DNA from: Arachidicoccus ginsenosidivorans
Lineage (GTDB): Bacteria; Bacteroidota; Bacteroidia; Chitinophagales; Chitinophagaceae
Direction: 5' to 3'
Assembly: GCF_007971385.1 (NCBI RefSeq)
Contig: NZ_CP042434.1
Coordinates: 3,720,001 to 3,784,000 of the forward strand
DNA: 64,000 bases
Both the position numbers and the translations under genes were made by a program. Below, piece by piece: positions 56,070 to 64,000 of the stretch; the stretch's first letter is position 1; every line of letters starts with the position of its first letter. The notes under the pieces are model-generated. The model ran no database searches. It saw only the letters and a program-made list of their open reading frames with translations, and was not told the DNA's origin.

Positions 56070-56142
<73 letters not shown>

Positions 56143-56145
56143 CCA

Positions 56146-56173
56146 AAATCCCGCAAGTTGCGGGATTTTTTTT
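56146..56173 (+). terminator. Hairpin between tRNA-Gly and tRNA-Leu
   Basis: Stem AAATCCCGC/GCGGGATTT with a 5-nt loop and a T-run. It may terminate some transcripts after tRNA-Gly. Confidence 0.7.
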
Positions 56174-56178
56174 CAACC

Positions 56179-56264
56179 GCCCTGGTGGTGGAATTGGTAG
56201 ACACGCAGGACTTAAAATCCTGTGATCAGCAATGGTCGTGCGGGTTCAAGTCCCGCCCGGGGCA
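56179..56264 (+). tRNA. tRNA-Leu (UAA)
   Basis: 86-nt class II tRNA with a variable arm. Acceptor GCCCTGG pairs with CCGGGGC (one T-G), discriminator A at 56264; anticodon stem CAGGA/TCCTG around CTTAAAA with anticodon TAA; T arm GCGGG-TTCAAGT-CCCGC. CCA is not encoded. Its 3' end is copied at 58382-58404, the mark of an integration target. Confidence 0.97.
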
Positions 56265-56271
56265 CACAATT

Positions 56272-56306
56272 AACCCTTGTAATCGTTTGATTTACAAGGG
56301 TTTTTT
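56272..56306 (+). terminator. Terminator of tRNA-Leu
   Basis: Perfect 11-bp stem (56272-56282 with 56292-56302) and a T-run to 56306. Confidence 0.88.
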
Positions 56307-56460
56307 CGTTTGCTAGTCTATCGAATATGTTGATGACATCAAAAAATATTGATAATCAACAAAAAAACACAAAATTAGCAACTGTTGTATTTAAACCTAT
56401 GCCTATATATGTTCAAAATTGAGACTTCTTCTCAAATTTTGCTTTATAATTAAACTTATG

Positions 56461-56468
56461 TATTTTTG
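56461..56468 (+). promoter_or_regulatory. Promoter of the RloA-like gene, -7 box
   Basis: TATTTTTG at 56461-56468 fits the consensus, about 26 bases before the GTG at 56495. Imperfect inverted repeats at about 56412-56443 lie just upstream. Confidence 0.4.
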
Positions 56469-56494
56469 AGATAATCTCTCATAAATACATAAGT

Positions 56495-57786
56495 GTGTTA
56501 CTTAAATTTTCAGTAGGCAATTTCCTTTCGTTCAAAAACAAGACAACGCTCAACCTTGCGGCTACTTCCATAAAAGAGCATAATGATACTAATATTTTCT
56601 CTACGGAACGCAGTGCTTTGCTGAAAGGAGCCGTAATTTATGGAGCGAATGCGAGTGGTAAAAGCAATTTCATCCGTGCGATGTCCACAATGAGAAGATT
56701 AGTTTTGCTCTCTTTTGATAAATCATCAACTAATGTATTAGGGGTCACACCATTCTTACTAAATACAGAAACGGAAAAAGCACCATCCTTTTTCGAGACT
56801 GTTTTTATCATTAACGACATTCGTTATCGATATGGCTTTGAAGTAGATGACAAGAAAATACATGCCGAATGGCTATTTGAAGCTATTATGAGTGCTGAAA
56901 AGCCTTTGTTTCTCCGAGAAGAAAATGGCATTGAAGTGATGAAAAATTTTCCGGAGGGAAAAGGCCTGGAAGAACGCACCCGCGATAATGCTTTATTTCT
57001 TGCTGTAGCAGATCAGTTTAACGGTAAAATTGCTAAAAGGATCCTGCAATGGTTCAACAATTTTAATACTATTTCTGGATTAAGTCATGAAGGATATAAA
57101 GGGGTTACATTTAAGATGCTGGAGAATAAGCAAACAAGTTTAGCTCTACTTGATTTTTACAAAAACTGGATTTAGGATTTGATGACATCACCATTAGCAA
57201 GAAAATATTTGATCCTAAAGAATTCCCTTACGACATACCGGAAAGCCTCGTCAAGCAATTAGTGACAGATTTGGAGGGCGCATTCAAAATGGACATCAGG
57301 ACAATACATAAAAAGTATAACGCAAAAGACAAAGTTGTTGGTAAAGTGGAATTTGATATGCGTAGTCAGGAGTCGGCTGGGGCCAACAAGCTTTTTAATA
57401 TTTCCGGCCCTATGTTTGACGTTTTGAATGGTGGAGGCGTGTTAGTTGTCGATGAATTGGATGACAGTTTGCACCCATTGTTAACACTTGCTGTTACAAA
57501 GCTCTTCAATTCTAAAGAATTTAATCGCAATAATGCTCAGCTGGTTTTTGCGACACATGATACTAACTTATTATATTACGGGAATTACCGGAGAGATCAG
57601 ATCTATTTCGTGGAAAAGGATCAGTATGGAGCTTCAGACATGTACGCTTTAGTCGAATATAAAGAAGAAGGGAAAACGATTCGAAAGGATCGTTCTTTTG
57701 AAAAAGATTATATTGAGGGTCGTTATGGCGCGATTCCGTTTATTGGTAACTTATCTAATATAGTAACGGAATGGCAAGAAAAATAA
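56495..57786 (+). pseudogene. rloA: RloA-like AAA-family ATPase, one frameshift
   Basis: About 430 residues when repaired, COG1106-type: SMC-like N-terminal strand MLLKFSVGNFLSFKNKTTLN, Walker A GANASGKS (50-57), and in the later part Walker B VVDELDDSLHPL with QLVFATHDTNLL (His switch). The frame stops at 57173 after DFYKNWI, while the other frame resumes at once with LDLGFDDITISKKIFDPKEF. Adding one A to the five A's at 57161-57165 restores it. Start GTG at 56495. RloA with RloB is found in restriction-modification loci and anticipated to be defensive; that function is not proven here. Confidence 0.8.
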
Positions 57787-58252
57787 AGAACCTAATGAGT
57801 GATTAAAGCGTTTTGCCCGGGAATAGCAAAAGCATAAAAAAGATATACGGAATGATGGAAATATTATGTGATTGACTGTGAGGGGAAAGTGACGGAGCCT
57901 AACTATTTTGAAGCCTTGAAACAGAATTTACCGAAAGGAGTTTTGACTGCATATCAAATAGATATTGCCGGAACCGGAAGAAATACACAATCATTAGTGG
58001 GTGAAGCTTTGCGCTTTCAAACTGTATACGAAAAGAATACAACACCCAAGATAGACAGGCTTTGGGTAGGTTTTGATAAGGACAGCTTTTCTGCTCAGGA
58101 CTTTAACGCGCTATTCAACGTTGCCATAATTCTATGGTAGGTTGCACCTGGAGCAATGAAGCATTTGAGCTATGGTATTTATTGCATTTTCAATATTATG
58201 AAAATGCATTGCACTTCCTTACCTGTTTTCGTCATTGTAGATGATTTTTTCT
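57771..58252 (+). pseudogene. rloB: RloB-like nuclease gene, several frame breaks
   Basis: A fragmentary RloB-type gene that starts at ATG 57771, overlapping rloA by 16 bases. At least three breaks are needed to follow it: MARK then (one A missing) NKEPNE before a TGA, LKRFARE before a TAG, and QKHKKDIRNDGN before a TGA. The core then reads VIDCEGKVTEPNYFEALKQN and VGFDKDSFSAQDFNA, the RloB acidic motifs (Toprim-like E and DxD-like positions). The frame slips again near 58115, continues as CHNSMVGCTWSNEAFELWYL and stops at TGA 58250-58252. Decayed. Confidence 0.65.
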
Positions 58253-58381
58253 TTTAAAAGCCTTAAGGGATTTTGGAATTTATTAGTTTTGAAGAAAGAT
58301 TTGGCACATTTTTTATGAAACGCGACCTTTGGATTGACAGGAAAAGTATCTTAATGTCTAATTCCTTGGCTCTATGTTGGA

Positions 58382-58404
58382 GGGTTCAAGTCCCGCCAGG
58401 CACA
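58382..58404 (+). repeat. Copy of tRNA-Leu 3' end (attR-like)
   Basis: Sixteen identical bases to 56242-56257, then A and GGCACA against CGGGGCACA in the tRNA: a short indel separates the last parts. No tRNA gene is formed here, because the upstream half is missing. Confidence 0.65.
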
Positions 58405-58562
58405 TATCTAGGTGGTTTTCGTTTGGGTATTAAGGCTTGACTCTAGACATAATATTGTGACATTTGGTTTTTGTTTCCATATTGTTTTTGCCGACGGTTA
58501 AGAATGTAATAGCTTCGTTCTAAGGGAAGTATTAAACAGCATCTGATTTTTCAAATATTGAC

Positions 58563-58897
58563 GTGAAACAAATTTTTACATTTTTGTGTCTCTTTTGCTG
58601 CTTTTACGCAGGAAAATAGTTTTTTATTGCATGATATTCGCCTCCCTGATGAGTTCAGCCAGCAGATTATCAAATGGTTTGAAATGGACAGGTCTGGGAT
58701 GTTGTGGCTGGTTACGGGCAATGGCCTTTACCGTTACGATGGAGGAGAAGCCATTCATCTTGGTGCAGATAGTTATCCTAAGCTTCCGCATGCAGCTATT
58801 AATACGGGATTTGCCGACGCTCATAATAATTTATGGATCGGTGCCAAGGATGGTCTAACAAGACTAAACCTTAAAACATGGTCAACGAAAGAAATAA
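58563..58897 (+). pseudogene. Fragment of a two-component-regulator propeller protein
   Basis: A signal-like start (GTG at 58563, KQIFTFLCLFCCFYA) breaks at 58608-58620, where the frame shifts by two missing bases. The other frame gives QENSFLLHDIRLPDEFSQQI and FEMDRSGMLWLVTGNGLYRY, then NNLWIGAKDGLTRLNLKTWS: two blades of the Reg_prop propeller that heads hybrid two-component sensors of Bacteroidota. It stops at 58906-58908 after about 110 residues. The other 10-12 blades and the kinase part are missing. Remnant. Confidence 0.7.
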
Positions 58898-59197
58898 AGG
58901 TACTTTAAAATTAACCGAGCAAATATCTGTTACCAGAAATCTGATGTTGTCGGATTCTACAGTTTTGATTATAAGACTTCTACTGTTTTTACGATTTCAA
59001 TTTGTATTTATTTCAAGGATGGAAGGCGATTAAATATTTCTGATTATAAACTTAAACCGGCAAGCATGAATCCTAAAAGAAAGCAACAATTAATCAATTT
59101 TATTAAAATGATGGAGCGGGAATTTGCATTCAAACCTTTAAAGGAAAATAAGATAAGAAAATTTTTTCGCTTTGGCTATGTCTGGTATTCCAGGTAG
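58898..59197 (+). pseudogene. C-terminal fragment of an unknown protein
   Basis: An open frame of 99 codons with no start codon until SMNPKRKQQL. It reads RYFKINRANICYQKSDVVGF, then a strand-rich part (TISICIYFKDGRRLNISDYK) and a helical end (LINFIKMMEREFAFKPLKEN). Similar to the end of bacterial PH-like membrane proteins; no family certain. The upstream half is absent, so it is probably a truncated gene in the same degenerate zone. Confidence 0.45.
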
Positions 59198-59425
59198 CTG
59201 TATTTGATTTAAATATTTATAATAGATAGAAAGTCAGCTGTTTAAGGAATTTTATAAGAATGCTTATTGATGGGCTTTATTTCTTTTTGATTATGAATTT
59301 GTTATTGATTGTTTGATGAGCGGTGAATAGCTTTTGCAAGGAATGCCCTATCTTTAAAAGGTTTTTTGGGAGGATTGGTTTACAGATGGTTTGTTCTCTT
59401 TTTGAATTTAAATTCAAGCACTGTT

Positions 59426-60997
59426 ATGACAAAAGGACTTTCCGGAGGTACAACTGTTTCAGCTAACAGATTGCTTTACTTCCTGGCAATTTTAATTGTG
59501 ATTGTTCCATTTTTATTACAAAGCGGCTATTATGGTCCACACCGTGATGAACTGCTTTACCTGGCAGAAGGCCGTCATATGGCCTGGGGCTTTATGGAAG
59601 TGCCACCAATGTTATCCTTATTTGCCTTTATTACGGATCTTTTTGGAGGAGGATTGTTCTGGATAAAAATCTGGCCGGCATTATTTGGTGCGGGAACCTT
59701 TATAATCTGTGCAAAGACGTTACAAGCGCTTGGAGGTAAAACACTTGCGCTTTGTTTGCTCTTTTTGCCTTTTGTATTTGGTGTTTATCTGAGATTATTT
59801 TTTCTCTTTCAGCCTAATTGTCCAGAAGTTTTTTTTGATACCCTTATTGCGTTTGGACTTATCCGTTATATACAAACAGGGTCGATGAAATGGCTTTACT
59901 TATTTGGCGTCGCTGCGGGACTTGGGATGATGAGCAAATATTCAGTAGGCGTGTTTATTATTAGTATGGTTTTAGGGCTGCTTCTTACCAAGAGTCGGAA
60001 AGTTCTATTTAATAAACATTTCTGGATCGCTTCCTTAATTGGTTTTTTGATTTTTTTGCCCAATTTGATTTGGCAATTTATGCATGGGTTACCGATTATT
60101 CACCATATGGAATTGCTCAATAAATATCAGTTGCAATATGTTACGCCCACAGGCTTTTTAAAGGATCAATTATTGATGAACTTGCCGACGATATATATAT
60201 GGATAACGGGTTTAGGTTTTTTGCTGTTTTCTAAGCGTCTGCAGGCGTACCGATTTGTTGGACTGGCATTTTTATCAGTGCTGCTGATTTTAATAATCCT
60301 GCATGGAAAAAATTATTACGCTCTGGGCGCTTATCCAATTGTATTCGCCTTTGGCGCCTATTCAATAGAAAGGTTGATCACCAATAGGACAGCAAGAATA
60401 TTGATTACTGTTCTTATTTTTTATACAGTAACACTTGGTATATTTTTAATTCCGCTGATGCTGCCCGTCTGGAAACCTGTTAAGTTAGCAGGTTATTACC
60501 AAAAAACAGGTGCTGCCAAAACAGGTCTATTACAATGGGAAGACCTTAAAAATCATCCGTTGCCGCAGGATTTTGCTGATATGCTGGGATGGCAGGAAAT
60601 AGCTGTTAAGGTCTCAAAGGCCTATAATTTATTAGATGCAGCCCAGAAAAGCCGTACGATAATTTATTGTGATAACTATGGTCAGGCTGGAGCCGTGGAT
60701 TATTATAAGGATAAATTAAATCTTCCTACGCCCTTAAGTGATAATGCTAGTTACCTGAACTGGATCCCTGAAAGTCTTAGTATGAACCTGGAAAATATCG
60801 TTCTGGTGACAGACGACCATCACGAAATGAGCCATCCTTTTATTAAGGAGTGCCAGGAGGCTATTTTGGTGGATAGTATTACAAACCCCTACGCAAAAGA
60901 AAAAGGAAGTCTGATTATACTTTTAAAGGGGGTAAATGATCAATTCAAAAAGATGGTAAAAATGAAAATAGAAAGGGAAAGAGCGGTTTTCAAATAA
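59426..60997 (+). CDS. ArnT-like glycosyltransferase (GT39/PMT family) membrane protein
   Basis: 523 residues from MTKGLSGGTTV. A PMT_2 type protein: first helix followed by YYGPHRDELLYLAEGRHMAW, the luminal loop with the conserved acidic pair (DE) expected near the catalytic site, then about ten further helices to residue 380 and a soluble periplasmic C-terminal domain (from WEDLKNHPLPQDFADMLGW). These enzymes move sugars from polyprenyl phosphate to lipid or protein acceptors. An ATG at 59366 would add twenty residues with a different composition and is less likely. Acceptor unknown. Confidence 0.85.
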   Translation: MTKGLSGGTTVSANRLLYFLAILIVIVPFLLQSGYYGPHRDELLYLAEGRHMAWGFMEVPPMLSLFAFITDLFGGGLFWIKIWPALFGAGTFIICAKTLQALGGKTLALCLLFLPFVFGVYLRLFFLFQPNCPEVFFDTLIAFGLIRYIQTGSMKWLYLFGVAAGLGMMSKYSVGVFIISMVLGLLLTKSRKVLFNKHFWIASLIGFLIFLPNLIWQFMHGLPIIHHMELLNKYQLQYVTPTGFLKDQLLMNLPTIYIWITGLGFLLFSKRLQAYRFVGLAFLSVLLILIILHGKNYYALGAYPIVFAFGAYSIERLITNRTARILITVLIFYTVTLGIFLIPLMLPVWKPVKLAGYYQKTGAAKTGLLQWEDLKNHPLPQDFADMLGWQEIAVKVSKAYNLLDAAQKSRTIIYCDNYGQAGAVDYYKDKLNLPTPLSDNASYLNWIPESLSMNLENIVLVTDDHHEMSHPFIKECQEAILVDSITNPYAKEKGSLIILLKGVNDQFKKMVKMKIERERAVFK

Positions 60998-61113
60998 AAT
61001 ATTTATTATTGGCAGAAAGTTGAAGCTGGACTGAAACTAGCAAGATAGATTAATTGTGCAGCTAAGAAATTCAGCTGCTCTTTAGTTCAAAATTTACTTG
61101 GGTAATCTTATTA

Positions 61114-61737
61114 TTACTTTGATTTGTTGAAGGTGGGTAATTTCCAGTGATATTTCAGGGCCAGTATTCTTAAGGTAAAACAGAGCAAAAATCCCACAGG
61201 GAAGGTCCATTGATTGGAAATGCCCAGATAATTACCGGTGACAACCACCAGCGCTCCTAAAAGTGCGGCTGATGCGTAGATTTCGTTTTCAAAGATCACC
61301 GGGATGCGGTTAAGGAAAATATCACGGATGACACCGCCACCCACTGCAGTTAGTATCCCTAACAGAACAGCTACTTCGTAATTATGCCCATAACTTAAGG
61401 TCTTCTGCGCTCCAGTCACTGCAAATAAAGACAGTCCTAGTGCATCAAAGAGAATTACCGGGCGATTCAGTAATTTTAAAATCGGACTAATACCTACTGC
61501 CACAGCTGCGGCAATTAGGGATACAAAAAGATAGCGCCAGTCAGAAATGCCTGTCGGAGGGATGGCCCCAATACTGATATCTCTTAAAATACCCCCACCA
61601 CAGGCTACGGTAAAGGAAACGACCAGTATCCCAAAGATATCCAGGCCTTTGACCTTAGCTGCAATAGCACCACTGATGGCAAAGGCGAAAGTGCCTCCAA
61701 GGTCAATAACCGTATATAGCGTATGAAGTTGATTCAT
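61114..61737 (-). CDS. TRIC/UPF0126-type cation channel protein
   Basis: 207 residues with about seven membrane helices. The two repeated half-motifs GGGILRDISIGAIPPTGI and GGGVIRDIFLNRIPVIFE, each with Gly-Gly-Gly and Arg-Asp, are diagnostic of bacterial TRIC homologues (YicG-like). These form trimeric K+-permeable channels. The C-terminus is basic (KYHWKLPTFNKSK). Monocistronic, converging with the GT39-like gene. Confidence 0.92.
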   Translation of the reverse strand: MNQLHTLYTVIDLGGTFAFAISGAIAAKVKGLDIFGILVVSFTVACGGGILRDISIGAIPPTGISDWRYLFVSLIAAAVAVGISPILKLLNRPVILFDALGLSLFAVTGAQKTLSYGHNYEVAVLLGILTAVGGGVIRDIFLNRIPVIFENEIYASAALLGALVVVTGNYLGISNQWTFPVGFLLCFTLRILALKYHWKLPTFNKSK

Positions 61738-62001
61738 GTGTTTCCTATGGTTTTATTCAGGAGCTGATGGTTTTTTACATAATGTCCATCAATCAGTAAT
61801 GGTTACTTTAAAAATCAATTTTCCCTAAAATCAAGGCGTAATTGATGTTATTATGGTTAATCAGGTTTAAAGGGATGTTTCTTCTTTTTAGCTGTAAAGA
61901 TACTGAAATCTTCACTTGCCAAAAAAGCCATCTGGCAAGTGATTATTGCTAAGCATAAATAATGAGCAAACGTACATTATCAATTAACGTACGCATATTG
62001 A

Positions 62002-62964
62002 TTACAATACCTCCGGGTTAGCGATTAGGGTCGGACTTCCATTTATATAGTTGAGCGCATTCTCGAAGGCTTTGCCAAAATACAGTTCATAGCCATTGCG
62101 TTCCACATATCCTATATGCGGTGTACAGACTACGTTGTCAAAGGCAAGCAGGGGGTAATCCTTGTCAAAAATAGGCTCTTCGTCATAAACATCTGTGCCT
62201 ACATTAATTTGCTTGCCGCTATTTAGCACCTCTAAAAGGGCACCGGCTTCAATCAGCTCCGCCCTGGAAGTATTTATGAGGGTGGCACCTTGTTTGAGCA
62301 TCATCAGATCTTCCGGCTTTACAATACCATTTGTAGACTTATTGAGTCTTAAATGTAAAGTGACAATATCGGACAATTCAAAGAACGCAGCCTTTGAAGC
62401 TGCTGCATTAAATCCATCTTCCAGAGCTTTTTGTCTGGAGTTTTCACTGCCCCAAACCAGGACAGTGGCACCGAAGACTTTGGCGTATTGCGCTATTTTT
62501 TGACCAATTTTGCCATAGCCCCAGATACCTATTGTTTTCCCATAAATAGAGTCGCCCATATTGATCTGCCAGTCTCCGTTTTTCATCCCTTCAATGGCTT
62601 GAGGAATTTTTCTAACGGTATTTAATAGTAAGGCCCAGGTTAGCTCCGCTGGTGCAACAGGTGAGCCAACGCCTTCAGCCACTGCAACACCATATTTTGT
62701 GCAGTCTGCCAGATTTAGGTGATTGGAAATCTTCCCTGTTTGACTGATCAGTTTAAGGTTAGGCAGTAAGGATAGTAACGCTTCATTAACCTGCGTACGT
62801 TCTCTGGTTAGTACCAGTACTTCCGTATCGCTTAAATGAGCAGCCAGCTCCACCGGGTCTTTTAGACTTTTGTGCAATATGCTTATATCCTGTCCCTGGA
62901 GTAGCTTAAAACAGGTAAGGTCTTTAATTACGTTTTGATAATCGTCTAATATGCTGATTTTCAT
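62002..62964 (-). CDS. D-2-hydroxyacid dehydrogenase
   Basis: 320 residues of the D-isomer dehydrogenase family (similar to phosphoglycerate dehydrogenase). NAD-binding GYGKIGQKIAQYAKVFGA, catalytic Arg in INTSRAELI, Glu in DVYDEEPIF, and His in CTPHIGYVERNGYE are present. Residues 80-100 (NLADCTKYGVAVAEGVGSP) form the substrate-side loop. Start ATG 62964. No pathway partner adjacent, so substrate cannot be assigned. Confidence 0.93.
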   Translation of the reverse strand: MKISILDDYQNVIKDLTCFKLLQGQDISILHKSLKDPVELAAHLSDTEVLVLTRERTQVNEALLSLLPNLKLISQTGKISNHLNLADCTKYGVAVAEGVGSPVAPAELTWALLLNTVRKIPQAIEGMKNGDWQINMGDSIYGKTIGIWGYGKIGQKIAQYAKVFGATVLVWGSENSRQKALEDGFNAAASKAAFFELSDIVTLHLRLNKSTNGIVKPEDLMMLKQGATLINTSRAELIEAGALLEVLNSGKQINVGTDVYDEEPIFDKDYPLLAFDNVVCTPHIGYVERNGYELYFGKAFENALNYINGSPTLIANPEVL

Positions 62965-63253
62965 TGTGTTTTAATTGTAGGTTATGTCTTTTCGTTTCTA
63001 GGTAATCTGCATTTTCTTGTAACGCATTTTAGCAAAAGATTGCATTTCTAAATTTTTGATACAGCTGGCAGTGTGCTGAGGTTATTTTGATCATAATAAC
63101 CCCAAGGCGTTATAAAGCAAATATATGGAAAATGGCCAACAAGATTGGTGGAGCTAATTACCTGGTTTTCCCAAAAGAAACTAACTGAATAATTCTGGCT
63201 ACTACAAAGAGGATCTTATATGGATTTTAACCGGCAATTCCTTGGTTTTAGTT
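62965..63253. other. Intergenic region, no gene seen
   Basis: About 290 bp between divergent genes, AT-rich and without open frames. It ends at the -7 box of the aminotransferase gene. Nothing else recognised. Confidence 0.45.
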
Positions 63254-63262
63254 TATTTTTGC
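63254..63262 (+). promoter_or_regulatory. Promoter of the DegT-type aminotransferase, -7 box
   Basis: TATTTTTGC at 63254-63262, 20 bases before the ATG at 63283. No clear -33 TTG at ideal spacing. Confidence 0.5.
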
Positions 63263-63282
63263 CGCATAAACATTCAAAATTT

Positions 63283-64000
63283 ATGCGTCCTATACAGATG
63301 GTCGATTTAAAGACCCAATATCAAAAATTAAAACCACAGATCGATAAAGCAGTCATTGATGTGCTGGAAAGTGCCGCTTTTATCGGTGGCAAACCTGTAG
63401 CAACTTTCGCTGAAAATTTAGGTAACTACTTGGGAATTAAGCATGTAATTCCTTGTGCAAATGGAACAGATGCGTTGCAGATTGCGCTAATGGCACTGGA
63501 CTTACAACCAGGTGATGAAGTCATTACGCCTTCTTTTACTTTTATAGCTACGACTGAAGTAGTGGCCTTGTTAAAGATTAAACCGGTCTTTGTGGATGTG
63601 GATAAGGATACATTTTGTATGGATATTGATGCCGTTAAAAAGGCCATTACTCCCAAAACAAAGGCCATCGTACCGGTGCATCTGTATGGGCAGGCCACCG
63701 ACATGGAACCCTTAATGGCGCTTGCAAAAGCACACAATATAGCTGTTATTGAAGACAATGCCCAGGCGATTGGCTGTGATTATACCTTCAGTGACGGGTC
63801 CGTTAAGAAAACAGGCACCATTGGTGATATCGGTACGACTTCTTTTTTCCCCTCAAAAAATTTGGGCGGATATGGCGATGGAGGTGCGATATGCACGGAT
63901 AGCGATACACTGGCCGCCAAAATGCGGATAATTGCCTCACATGGTTCTGCCAAAAGATACTATCACGAAGTCGTTGGGGTCAATTCCCGTTTGGATACTA
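63283..64000 (+). CDS. DegT/DnrJ/EryC1/StrS-family aminotransferase, cut by right edge
   Basis: About 239 codons visible from ATG 63283. PLP-dependent sugar aminotransferase acting on nucleotide-linked keto sugars. Start MRPIQMVDLKTQYQKLKPQI; cofactor-binding part CANGTDALQIALMALDLQPG and ITPSFTFIATTEVVALL; the PLP Lys sits in TSFFPSKNLGGYGDGGA; then the start of the next lobe (MRIIASHGSAKRYYHE). These enzymes make amino sugars for surface polysaccharides. The rest lies outside the window, as may its pathway partners. Confidence 0.95.
   Translation, partial: MRPIQMVDLKTQYQKLKPQIDKAVIDVLESAAFIGGKPVATFAENLGNYLGIKHVIPCANGTDALQIALMALDLQPGDEVITPSFTFIATTEVVALLKIKPVFVDVDKDTFCMDIDAVKKAITPKTKAIVPVHLYGQATDMEPLMALAKAHNIAVIEDNAQAIGCDYTFSDGSVKKTGTIGDIGTTSFFPSKNLGGYGDGGAICTDSDTLAAKMRIIASHGSAKRYYHEVVGVNSRLDT

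Larger units (their letters stand above)
56242..58404. mobile_element. Remnant integrated island at the 3' end of tRNA-Leu
   Basis: The 16-nt string GGGTTCAAGTCCCGCC of the tRNA-Leu T arm (56242-56257) recurs at 58382-58397, followed by GGCACA in both copies (56261-56266 and 58399-58404). Between lie only a broken RloA-like ATPase gene and a broken RloB-like gene; no integrase remains. Integration at a tRNA 3' end is a known behaviour of tyrosine-recombinase elements, so this is read as attL-island-attR. The lack of an integrase makes the interpretation an inference. Confidence 0.55.

Noticed and set aside
61913..61941. Nine-bp inverted repeat between the TRIC and dehydrogenase genes
   Set aside because: It has no T-run on the relevant strand and no other context, so it is not called a terminator.

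Overview
The window looks like a chromosomal segment of a Bacteroidota bacterium, probably Chitinophagaceae or a close relative. The reasons are the many promoters with a TAnnTTTG -7 box (several with a TTG 19-23 bp upstream), signal peptides ending in A-Q, SecA with extra N-terminal length, PorT-like, DUF2911 and DUF3078 proteins, and weak Shine-Dalgarno sequences. No genus can be fixed from sequence reading alone. Most of the window is ordinary housekeeping DNA with moderate GC; three short stretches (35.6-36.7, 50.0-52.1 and 56.3-59.2 kb) are AT-rich or full of gene wreckage and look acquired.

Layout. 0-6 kb: scpB (cut by the left edge), a solitary atpG, and secA. 6-18 kb: a small membrane-protein/HTH pair, DinB-like protein, WYL regulator, a NatAB-like ABC exporter, a DegP-type protease, a LOG-family hydrolase, a Crp/Fnr regulator, asd and mnmA. 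18-26 kb: a beta-barrel protein, ssb (frameshifted), an L,D-transpeptidase-like protein, an Ldh-type dehydrogenase, an OmpA protein, a DNA glycosylase and a DUF1543 protein. 26-35.6 kb: topoisomerase IV A, a TerC/Alx transporter, cysteine desulfurase, DUF2911, smpB, accD, an IMPACT-family protein and ribD. 35.6-37.4 kb: a three-gene HipB/HipS/HipT-type toxin-antitoxin operon with a perfect inverted repeat over its promoter. 37.5-43.7 kb: DUF3078, recO, a broken S10 peptidase, lysC and a barrel protein. 44.4-47.2 kb: ECF sigma factor, anti-sigma-like protein (frameshifted) and exported protein. 47.3-49.5 kb: an AraC regulator divergent from a Tet(X)-like flavin monooxygenase. 49.5-52.2 kb: lipoprotein, HigA antitoxin remnant and small unknown genes up to tRNA-Arg. 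52.3-56 kb: mgtE, PorT-like, glycosyltransferase, small membrane protein. 56.0-59.2 kb: tRNA-Gly and tRNA-Leu followed by a decayed RloA/RloB-type island that ends in a copy of the tRNA-Leu 3' end. 59.4-64 kb: GT39-like protein, TRIC channel, D-2-hydroxyacid dehydrogenase and a DegT/DnrJ aminotransferase cut by the right edge.

The most useful observations are the Tet(X)-like gene with its divergent regulator, the HipBST-type operon and its operator, the tRNA-Leu island with a remnant attachment site, and a recurrent lesion: four otherwise well-preserved genes (ssb, S10 peptidase, anti-sigma, rloA) are each broken in a way that one extra base in a short homopolymer would repair. That pattern points to sequence or assembly error as much as to biology, and should be settled before any of these is called a pseudogene. 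I found no clear previously undescribed system.
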